DNA of 64,000 bases, taken from the NCBI GenBank assembly GCA_022575985.1, contig JAKSXM010000002.1, positions 19,207,001 to 19,271,000 of the forward strand, in the 5' to 3' direction. Below the pieces are notes generated by a model. The model made no database searches. It saw only the letters and a list, made by a program, of their open reading frames with translations, and had not been told where the DNA came from. Position 1 is the first letter of the stretch; every line of letters begins with the position of its first letter. Positions 35,954 to 45,610 of the stretch are shown in pieces. The DNA comes from Anagrus nilaparvatae. Lineage: Eukaryota > Arthropoda > Insecta > Hymenoptera > Mymaridae. The position numbers were made by a program, and so were the translations under genes.

Positions 35954-36515
35954 TATTTAAAATAAATGAAATTAAGTGAAACTATATCTGCTCGTCCGCG
36001 ATCAATCGATGAACTACAATTTTTTAGTATTGTGAGAGTCAATAAACCAAATACCCTTTTTTTAAAATAGTTAAAAAATAAATTAAACTATAGTTTGGAA
36101 CATTTTTTGGTTAACTTGCAAGGTTTCATCATTATAATTATGAAAGATTTATACATAAGTAATCCTTTAGTAAATAATACTGAGCCCTGTGTTTCTAAGC
36201 TCCAAAGGCCCTTTAGAATGAACAATAAATTATTCCGGGAGCACGAAACCCATTTATAATTATTTTTAGAATAAAATTTAATTCAAAGACCAAGAATCCT
36301 TTGATATTGATTTGTAAAAACGTATAATATTTTTAAAAAAATTTCAACTTTATGATATAGAAATAAATAATTCTAACCATAAAACAATAGTATATTACAA
36401 TCCATGGCCACAACAATAAAATCACACATTAACTATTGCGATTTGTGGTTGAATTAGCCAAAAATATAAAGCTTATTATATACTAACTGAAAATTGAATA
36501 TATAAATTTACTTAC

Positions 36516-36566
36516 AATATGGTGAATAATTATTATTAATAAAATTGATCCATTTAATGTCTTCAT
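36516..36566 (-). CDS. possible alternative first exon of the synthetase
   Basis: An ATG followed by 17 codons (MKTLNGSILLIIIIHHI) runs to a good donor (ATT|GTAAGT), in phase 0, the same phase as the acceptor of the 33372-33527 exon. It would give the enzyme a hydrophobic, signal-like N-terminus in place of the six-residue start at 35454-35471 (MDDHVK, donor AAG|GTAATT). Which one is used cannot be decided from sequence. Confidence 0.3.
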
Positions 36567-36940
36567 AATTGAAGAGAATGATAAGGAATAATGCAATTTC
36601 TATATAATGTTAACAGTCAAATTTTATTTTTACGATAAGCTCTTTGTTTATCAATAATGTATATTTACATTTTATTAAATATTAAGATTTTTTTAAAATT
36701 ATTTTTAAAGAACAAGAAAAAATATTTATTTAATGTTATATAAACATGAGTTATTCTTAAAATATTTTATTAAATTGATAAAACAGCATTATGAAATAAA
36801 AATACAAGAGGATCTCAATATTTAAAAAAATTTTAGTCAAAACGTTTTTATTATTTTTTTCCTTCATGCTTAAAAAATAGTCTCGTAAGGCATATTATAT
36901 CAGCAATTATTGTTGTGAAGTTGTGAAATTGTGAAGTTTG

Positions 36941-37217
36941 CCATTTAAATAACATGGGAATTTTGGGTTTTTAGCTATACAAATTTTTACAAAATCTAAA
37001 AAGCTTTTTTAAAAGCTAATTTTTACTGAAAACATACTTTTATATGTTGTAAAGACATGCAAAAAGCCTTGCATTCATTCCAAAGGAAATTTTGGGGCTA
37101 GAAACGCAAATTTACATGTTGGCTCAATCTTATAAAACAGGGTTTTTTAATAATTTTCGATAAAACGCTACAGCCTCAAAAATGAACCAAAATACTTCTG
37201 GTTAGTCTACTTTTTTT
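36941..37217. repeat. dispersed repeat of about 275 bp
   Basis: Begins 'ccatttaaataacatgggaa' and ends 'acttctggttagtctac' plus a T run. A collinear copy, clearly similar along its whole length, is at 60071-60346, and a partial copy is at about 6815-6930. Class unknown. Confidence 0.8.
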
Positions 37218-37857
37218 GGTGTAAATGTCACCTTTCAAATGCCGTAAACTGCGTTTTTTTATCACTGATTCTCTCAGCGCTATAGTCAATTAATCTGCTG
37301 GTAATTTTTTATGACCAAAATATTCGAAAAAAATGGGGGGAGCCAAAAAATATCCAAAAATAAAAAATAAGACACAGTCTAATATATATATATATAACTC
37401 CTGTGATTTTACGACAAAATTAGTAAATTTACAATTTAATAAATTTTCGAAAAAATTCGCAATTTTTCGACAAAAATCGTACATTTACTAATATTTGTAA
37501 ATTTGCTAAAAAATAGTAAATTTACGATTTATTTTTTCGTAAATTTTCGACAAAATCGTAAATTTACAATTAAGTCGTAATTTTACGATTTTCGTCAAAA
37601 AATTGCGAATTGTAATCGAAAATTTGCCATAAACAGTTGTGAAATTACAAGACATATTTTTGCGCCTACAAACGCATAGTAATGTCCACATTACCCTTTT
37701 TTTACATAATAAAAAACATTTTTATTCTTAAAATATAAATAATTATATGTGCATTTCTACGAAAAAATACGTTTTATCACCGAAAATATGAAAAATAAAA
37801 TTGACGAGGCCGTGACTACCACCTTAATATTCTGGTAGTTTCGACCTTATAGAATGC
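37218..37857. other. AT-rich DNA with 'gtaaatttacgatt' phrases
   Basis: Positions about 37400-37620 repeat 'aaatttac', 'ttttcgacaaaa' and 'gtaaatttacgatt' in both orientations, like the interior of the MITE at 25151-25525. Probably a decayed member of that group. No gene. Confidence 0.4.
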
Positions 37858-38031
37858 ACAAAAAATCGTGAACACGAAATCAGCGATGGATGCCAAAAAG
37901 ATTTTGACACTTTTACGTCAAAAACCGTGTTTTTCGTATCTGATCAATCCTAAATTTTCAAAATAACTTTTTAGGTAAATAAAATTTAAAAAAAATAGAT
38001 AAAAAAATCTGATTGCCAGGGAATAACCAAA
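37858..38031. repeat. single-arm copy of the serpin-intron foldback
   Basis: 'aaaaatcgtgaacacgaaat', 'gtgtttttcgtatctgatca' and 'aactttttaggtaaat' match one arm of the inverted repeat at 41881-42519. Confidence 0.75.
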
Positions 38032-38152
38032 TTATTATCTAAGCACGTAAATAGCTTTTATCTGTTTATAATGACTAGTTGATTTAATGAATAGTTTATT
38101 TTTTATAAGTTAAATGACTCAAAAAATTTTAATCTATCTTTTTTTTTAATAC

Positions 38153-38260
38153 AAAAATATTCTATAATAACTGAAAAAGTATTTATGAAACTATTTAAAT
38201 AAAAGATATTAAAATTTAAATGTAATAAACCAAATATTTGAATAACCAAATATACAATGT
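38153..38260. repeat. direct duplicate of 39736-39830
   Basis: 'aactgaaaaagtatttatga' and 'aaataaaagatattaaaatt' recur in the same order 1.58 kb downstream ('aaataaaagatattaaaatt' is identical at both sites). This suggests a local duplication. Confidence 0.65.
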
Positions 38261-38383
38261 CAAAAAATAAATGTTGATTTAATTATCTAATAGTTATACC
38301 TAAAAGAATTTTTTTTAGTTTTAAAAGGGGAATTCAATGCATTTAGAACACACCAAATTACACCAAATGGTTATATATGCATA

Positions 38384-38600
38384 CACTGTAAAAAGTAACT
38401 TTCTTACATTAACAAAAAAATTATAATATTTTCGAAAAAATTTATAATTATTCGAAAAAAATTGTATAAATATTAAATTTAGTATACTAACGACAAATTC
38501 CAGTATTCTCGATTTTTTTTTGTGAACTCGCAAGAAAAATTGATAATTTACAATTTTTTTGTCGAAAATTTTCAAAAAATAGTTTACTCCAGTCAAAATA
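38384..38600. mobile_element. truncated copy of the CACTGTAAAAAG MITE
   Basis: Starts TA + CACTGTAAAAAGTAACTTTC and follows the 25151 element through about half its length. The right terminus is missing; it stops at a G run next to the foldback at 38636. Confidence 0.75.
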
Positions 38601-38635
38601 CGGGGGGGGGGGGGTGTATGTTCACTGGCGAACAC

Positions 38636-39375
38636 GAGATTTGCTCTACTATACGTTTTTTGGGTCGTTGAACACGAAAATCAGGGTTATTTCGTAAAGA
38701 AATGGGGGCCTAACCCTTAAATTTGCAAAAACTACCTCCAAAAAGGTTTTTTTTACACATTTGCACCTTTGGCACTCAAATTTGCACTTTACGGGTTTTG
38801 TGGGTCGCTGATAAAGAATTTCGACTTCATTTTTATAAATAATCAATATTTCACCCTTAAATAGCTAAAACTGCCCTTAAAATGGGTGTTTTTGCTATTT
38901 TCGCACTTTGAGTATCTAGGATATGCCTATATAGGTTTTTTGGGTCACTAATGAAGAATTTCGACTTCTTTTTCATAAATAATTAAAAATTTACTCCTAA
39001 ATTGGCTCAAACTACCCCCGAAAAGGGTGTGTTTTTGTTATTTTCGCACTTTTAGCGTCCAGGATATGTCCATATAGGGTTTTTGGGTCGCTATTCAAGA
39101 ATTTCGACTCCTTTTTTATGGTGAAATATTGATTATTTATGAAAAAGAACTCGAAAATCTTGATTATCGACCCAAAAAACCTGTATGGGCATATTCTGGA
39201 TGCTAAAAGTACGAAAATATCAAAAACACCCCCTTTTCGGGGGTAGTTTTAGCCAATTTAGGGGTAAAATTATAATTATTCATGAAAAAGAAATCGAAAT
39301 TCTTCATTAGCGACCCAAAAAACCTATATGGGCATATCATAGATGCTAAAAGTAAGAAAATAGCAAAAACACCCC
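38636..39375. repeat. foldback with tandem units of about 130 bp
   Basis: The left part repeats 'ggttttttgggtcactaatg' + 'aagaatttcgact' + 'ttgctattttcgcactt' at about 38650, 38800, 38935 and 39080. From 39123 the same units run in inverse orientation ('cgacccaaaaaacctgtatg', 'gcgacccaaaaaacctatat'). The first unit ('agatttgctctactatacgt') is also the start of the element at 10372-11508. Confidence 0.8.
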
Positions 39376-39440
39376 TTTTAGTCATTTTTCAATTTAAAAA
39401 ATAACATAATATATGATTAATATATGAAAGTTGAATCTAA

Positions 39441-39612
39441 AAATAATTAATGATTGGGTCAATGAAGCAACTAATCATAACATAGTCAACATGGTCAATG
39501 GCAAAGGATCTGGTATCGAATAATTTTGTGTTGATCAGATAACTTGCCTGGTCAATGAGGGTATGACTTACATTTTTAATATGTTTAAATTAGCTTTGTA
39601 AAAAATTTTTTT
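39441..39612 (+). pseudogene. serpin exon 3 relic (decayed duplicate)
   Basis: 39441-39500 ('aataattaatgattgggtca', 'atgaagcaactaatcataa', 'caacatggtcaatgg') matches serpin exon 3 (about 43858-43918). After about 48 bp of unrelated sequence, 39549-39612 ('ggtcaatgagggtatgactt', then 'catttttaatatgtttaaat') matches the end of that exon and the start of its intron. The frame is interrupted. The rest of the gene was not found nearby, so this is a fragment of an ancient tandem copy. Confidence 0.8.
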
Positions 39613-40257
39613 TGCATACCCTTGTGGGACAAGCATTTTTGTAAATTCTCTGAAAGTCAAGCAGTCATCAATTAATCAGTCAAATCATTGTCAGTTATCC
39701 TCTGATCCTCTGACCTATACAAATAAATAAATAAAATATTCTCATAACTGAAAAAATAATTAAGAAACTATTCAAATAAAAGATATTAAAATTAAATTAA
39801 ACCAAATATTTTAATAACCCAACCTACATGTTTTTAATTATATTTACAAGGAACTCATGAATAGTTACTAATTTTCATAAATAAAAAATTAAAAATAAAT
39901 TTTTTTTAGAAACTATAGATTTAATTTATAAAATTTTAATTGTGTTACAAGAAAAGCTGATTTTAAACAATTCATTAAAATTGAATCACAACAGTATTAC
40001 AGGGAAAAAATGATACATTTTTAATTTAGAACCATTTTAATAATTATATCCATTCCTAGAGGAGGGTAATTTTTCTTATTAAATGTGAGATCAGAGCTTA
40101 TTGAAGATTAAATCTAGTCTAGCATTATAATTTATATAGTGTAGTTGATGATTTTTGATTAATCGTGAATAACTTCCAACAACACTATAAAACTTATAAT
40201 CTGGTTTAGGAAAGGCTTATAACTGCAAGTAGCGCTAATACAAATGAAAATTTACAC

Positions 40258-40960
40258 ATTTTTTGGTTCCTCAATGAGGAACCAATGTGATGGGTCAAAT
40301 TTTGGTTTTTGATTTTTTTGCATACGAGCAGGTTTTGAGACCTCAGAAAGCTAAAAAACCGGTTTTTAAAAAAAAATGTGTATGTGTGTGTGTGTGTGCG
40401 CGTGTAACCGGTGATATTTCACAAACATTATGTAATTAAGACCTAATTTTTTTTTTTTAATTTTTTCACCAAAAAAGCTCGAGGTACTTTTTTTTTTTTT
40501 AATTTGGATGTAATACCTCATTTATTTCCATGAAAGTATTTATATTTGAAAAGATGGTTTTTACTCGATATCTCGAATCTTAATTATGAAAATTTTTTCA
40601 CAAAAAAATATAAAAAACACCAAATTTTTTTTTCTTTTTGGACATTGTATCTAATTTATTTATATGAGAGTACTAGTTTTAGAAAGTTCGTTTATAGAAT
40701 TTTTTCCTCAAAATTAAAAAAACAAAAAAGTTAAAGAAATTACAATATTTTTTTTTCTCTATTGTAATACCTCATTTAATTCCATGAAAGTTCTAATATC
40801 TGAAAATATTGTAACCGGTGATATTTCACAAGAATTATGGAATTAAGAGAAAAATGATGATTGCATGGTTGTAATCGATGATATCAGAGGCATATTGATG
40901 TATTAAGCCCATTGTTTGAGGAACCTTAGTGCCAGCTAGTTGGCAGCGTATTTTGATAGT
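40258..40960 (+). repeat. dispersed repeat, left copy flanking the serpin
   Basis: Contains 'ccatgaaagtatttatattt', 'ggtttttactcgatatctcg' and ends 'ggaaccttagtgccagctag' + 'ttggcagcg'. The same sequence runs in inverse orientation at 45163-45610, on the other side of the serpin. A (GT)n tract lies at about 40378-40402. Related to 16225-16700 in the giant foldback. Confidence 0.75.
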
Positions 40961-41590
40961 AATGAATTTTACATATTTACAATTTTTAATCTACTGAAAA
41001 TTATATGCAAATAATAAAACAGGACTTAATTTTATGAATTTTAAAAACAATGAATTTTTAAATTACTGTTGTTCAATGAAACTTAAAATTATTTTAATTA
41101 ACTGCATTTTTATTCTTTGTAAAAAATAATTTTAAAATAGATAAGGCTAAGCCCATTTACATAATAGTTTATTTTTTTAAATTGGTTTTATCGAACACGA
41201 ATTAAATATCCCTACCTAAAATATTTTGTAAGTATATAAGAAACCAAATTTTTGGTACTTCTTAGTTGGATTTTCATCATTCAGTGTACATTCTTATTAG
41301 AGGTAAGCTACAAAAATAAATAAGCTTCAATAATTTAATCATTAATTTAAGAAATGGTATTAAGGGGATTGACATAAAAATTTTATCAAAAAATTTTTTA
41401 CTAATTATAAATACCTAGAATATTAACCTATGTATAAAAAATCCTATATCAAAAAATAGCTTAGTTTTTAAACATTTTCAAAACGACAAATTTTTTTAAT
41501 TATGGATATTATTTTAAGGTTTTTTTTAAACCAATAAAAATTATTAATTTTAAAAGTGCTTTGTTATTTTTTTATTAGGCAAAAATAGAA

Positions 41591-44500
41591 ATGAAGGTCA
41601 TATTTTCCTTATGGGCAATAAGCAACATTTTTTGTTGCTTGGCCTTACCTTCTCAAGTATCAAAAACATGCGTCGAGTTTGACGACGGAAGAAAATTTTC
41701 TGTCAATTTAATGGAGGTAATCATTTAAATGTATTTTTTTTTTGGTCATTTTTCAATTTCGATACTAACATTCATAGTATAAAATTCTTACTTTGATTAT
41801 TATCGATGCAAAATAATTTTTGAATCTATGTACGTTATAATTTAGATTTATCATCAAACTTTTTTCCGGGTTATTATATGAGCAATTATTTTAAAAGTGA
41901 TACTTAATTTGAGCCTGGAATCGTAAATTTTTTTTTTGAGGGCACATCGATATGACCCGTGTTTTCAGTTTAAAAAAATCGTGAACAAGAAATCGGCGAT
42001 AGGTGCCAAAAAGATTTTTTCACTTTTATGTCAAAAAACGTGTTTTTCGTATCTGAGCTACCCTAAATTTTTAAAATAACTTTTTAGGTAAAAAAACTTT
42101 TTTAAAATAAATAAGAAAATCGTCTTAAAAAATATTGAGATTTGACGAATGAAATTGACGAATTTGAGCAAAATCTTAAATTGACGATAACTTGGCTAAA
42201 TTTCATCGTAAAAAGATAAGTTTTTTTTCTTCTAGAGTGGTTTTTCCCTGGCAATCAGATTTTCTTATTTATTTTAAAAAAGTTTTTTTACCTAAAAAGT
42301 TATTTTAAAAATTTAGGGTAGCTCAGATACGAAAAACACGTTTTTTGACATAAAAGTGAAAAAATCTTTTTGGCACCTATCGCCGATTTCTTGTTCACGA
42401 TTTTTTTCGGTTTTCTGAAGGTTCAAACTAACTGAAAACACGGGTCATATCGATGTGCCCTCAAAAAAAAAATTTACGATTCCAGGCTCAAATTAAGTAT
42501 CACTTTTAAAATAATTGCTGATATTCATAGGAATCTACTCGGAACCTACACATTTTGATCTTGTACATCTATTTTCTTACCCATTTTCTTACACGAGAAA
42601 AATGTTACAAAAAAATAAATAAATAAATAAATCTTACACAAGAAGCAAGATAATTAATAATAAAATATTTTATAAATATTTATAATTTTCATATTGTTTC
42701 ACAATTAAAATATATGAAATATTTAATTATTAATTTTCTTACACTTGTGTAAGATTTATTTTGATAAAAAATTGGTAGGTTCGCCGGATAGCTCATTCAT
42801 AGTGATGGAAGTATTCAACTTGTGGCTAGCGGAATAACGCTTCTGACTAGAAGATTTTTTTTAATTTTCCTTACGTGTCAGGTCATTTGTAATCGTTTGA
42901 GCAAGAAAAAAATTTTCACTACCCTCAATCGGGATCCCGCTAACCGAAAACGGATTTTTTTTTCTTAGCACAAACCTTTAAAACTTATTGTAGCATCCAC
43001 CGCCAATTTCAAGTTCACCTTTTTGTTATTTTCTATAGGATTTAAGAAAACAGAAAATCATATTGGAAAAGACAAGACTTTTTTTGTATTATCTATCATT
43101 ACAACTCAAGCCCTTACAAAAAAATCGAATCTAATATCTTAATTAATAAAAATATATGATTTATTTTTTAAATTGGGTAAATATTTGATCATCTAAACTT
43201 ATAAATCGTGAATAAAAAGTAAGTTTAAAACCATCTGGTTAAGTTTGATTTCATTGAGCCGTAAGATCCATAAGATTCCTATTTAGGTCTGCTTTTGTTT
43301 TTTCCGAGAAGGGTACATCGGTGGCTAATGGACATTGGCTGTATCGCCAAGTTAAAAAGTTTAAATTCTACGAAAATATCAAATTTATTTTTAAATCAGA
43401 GTATCTTTTAAAAACATCTGTCAAATATAATTCATAAGAGTTAAGATTATTATAAATTAATTAATAGGATGCAGCTGAAAAAAATGGAAATAAAAATTTC
43501 GTCGTGTCACCTTACAGCATTTATATATAGCTTTAACAATGCTTTCACTAGGAAAATCCGGTAGAACCCAATCTGAAATTTTCAATGCTCTTAAAATTAG
43601 CAGTAAGTCTGAAGTACTAAAAATAAAGGAAACGCTTAACCTTTTTAAGGTAAATTATTGAAATTAAAATTTTAGTTAAATAAAAATTTTAATGTAATTT
43701 ATTTGCAACGGAAAATGAATAATTCAGAGGTTAAAATTTCAAATGGATTATTTTTAAATAATGAATTAAAGTTAAAGAAAAATTATAGGAAAATTTATTC
43801 GTTTTTCAATGCTAAATTTTTAAATCTTGATTTAACGAAAAAAGCTGAAGCTGCAAAGATAATTAATGATTGGGTCGATGAAGCAACTAATCATAAAATA
43901 ACCAACATGGTCAATGAAGGTACGATTTATATTTTTAATATATTTAAGTTAACTTAGTAAAAATTTTTTCTTTTTTAGGTGACATAGAAGACGATAATAT
44001 TTTATATCTCCTAAATGCTATTTACTTCAAAGCACCGTGGTTCAATAAATGTGAAGCAGAATATACGAAAGATAATGAGTTCTACGTTGATGAAAACACA
44101 ATTAAAAGTGTACCAACTATGTATATGAATGGAATCTTTAAAGTTGGTTCAATCGAAGGACCCATAAAGGCTAAAGTAGTTTATTTACCTTATTCGGTAT
44201 GTATTTTTCAATATGAAAATTTAAAATTTAACTCAAAAAGTCTTATTCGAAAATTTATAGACCGAGGATTTAAATATGATAATAGTCGTTCCAAACGAAG
44301 TAAATGGTTTAAAAAACGCTCATGATAACTTGAAAACTTTACTTGAAATTGCGATCAATGAAAAATATTTATATTTAGTAGAAGATTCAGTTGATATATT
44401 AATGCCAAAATTTAAAATTGAAAGTCAAATCGATTTACAAGAAACATTAGAAAATGTAAGTATAAAATTTATATAAAATTTTAATTAAATTTGGAATTAT

Positions 44501-44866
44501 AATATTTATAAAAAATTTATGTTTATAGTTGGGAATGAAAAGCATGTTTAACGATGGTGCTAATTTTAGAAACATGCTTGAAAAGCCAGCTAAAGTAGGC
44601 AAAATCTTACAAAAAACTTATATTAGTGTTGATGAAAATGGTACTGAAGCTGCTGGAGTTACACGTAAGTCCTAAAAAATAATTTTAATTTAATTTATTT
44701 ACATAATATTTTAATTAAAATTTTATTTGATTTTATAGAAGTGACATTAACGTCATTGACGTTACCTCCAACAATTAAAGTCAATCGTCCATCTTATTTC
44801 TACATCAATTATAAGGGAGTAAACTTATTTTCTGGACTCCTTTCTGATCCATCAGTTGAAAACTAA
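41591..44866 (+). pseudogene. serpin (serine protease inhibitor), complete but frameshifted in exon 2
   Basis: Seven exons: 41591-41716, 43468-43649, 43730-43919, 43979-44196, 44261-44455, 44529-44664 and 44739-44866, all GT-AG with matching phases; about 390 residues, normal for the family. Exon 1 encodes a signal peptide (MKVIFSLWAISNIFCCLAL), so the product would be secreted. Serpin landmarks: F-V-V-S-P-Y-S-I, I-S-N-G-L-F-L, L-N-A-I-Y-F-K-A-P-W, V-P-T-M-Y, the hinge D-E-N-G-T-E-A-A-G-V-T, and a reactive loop aligning Leu at P1 and Thr at P1', before L-P-P and N-R-P-S-Y-F. Exon 2 is 182 nt rather than 180: an extra TA in a TATATATA run gives an in-frame TAG at 43528-43530. All other exons are open. 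Either a very young null allele or pseudogene, or an assembly error. Polyadenylation signal at 44964-44969. Confidence 0.88.
41881..42519. mobile_element. foldback element in serpin intron 1
   Basis: The left arm starts 'agcaattattttaaaagtga' and the right arm ends with its exact complement at 42519. Arms of about 230-260 bp, including 'gaacaagaaatcggcgatag' and 'gggcacatcgatatgacccg', are nearly identical, with a unique centre of about 140 bp. High arm identity suggests a recent insertion. A single-arm relative lies at 37858-38031. Confidence 0.9.
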
Positions 44867-44963
44867 AATTTTCTTATCGAATTTTTAAATGTAGCTAGGC
44901 ATTATTAAGAGCTGTATTAATTTATCAAGTGTACAAGTTTAATTTTGTAATAACAGTTGTTAA

Positions 44964-44969
44964 AATAAA
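44964..44969 (+). terminator. polyadenylation signal of the serpin
   Basis: AATAAA about 100 bp after the serpin stop codon. Confidence 0.5.
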
Positions 44970-45162
44970 AAAATTTTTAATTTACAATTTTTTTGTTTTA
45001 TCTTTACAGTGTGTATATCTAACTTTATCATGTGTTGAGAAATCCAAAATTTTATAATTTATTTTGCAAAAGTTATCAATAAATAATTTTTGGGGTACCT
45101 ACATATGCAAATTTTTAATTTTTTTTAAATTTAGAGGAAAAAACTAGAATTAATAAAATACC

Positions 45163-45610
45163 CTGCCAACTAGCTGGCACTAAGGTTCCTCAAACAATGA
45201 GCTTAATACTTCAATATGCCACAGATATCACCGATTGCAAGCATGCACTCATACATACATCTCTATTAAGTTTTAAAAGTTATTTTTATTGATCAAAAAT
45301 TTTGAAAAAAATTTTCAAAAAATTAATTATCAGATTTGAGATATCGAGTAAAAACCATATTTTCAAATATAAGTACACTCATGGAATTAAATGAAGTATT
45401 ACACACAAAAAAAAAAAAATATTGCAGTTTTAAAAATTTGTTTGTTTTTTTAATTTTGAGAAAAAAATTTTGCAAAAATTCCGTATCAGATCCAAAAAAT
45501 TACTATAAACGAACTTTCTAAAACTAGTACTCTCATAGAAATAAATTAGGTACTACGTCCAAAAAAAATCCCACTTTTTGAAAAATTTAAATTTGAAATT
45601 TCTTGTTAGT
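45163..45610 (-). repeat. dispersed repeat, right (inverse) copy flanking the serpin
   Basis: 'gccaactagctggcactaag', 'gttcctcaaacaatgagctt' and 'gagtaaaaaccatattttca' are reverse complements of 40258-40960. Confidence 0.75.

Noticed and set aside
43703..43727. Translation start just upstream of serpin exon 3
   Set aside because: It lies within intron 2; the acceptor at 43728-43729 and the phase of exon 2 place the exon start at 43730.
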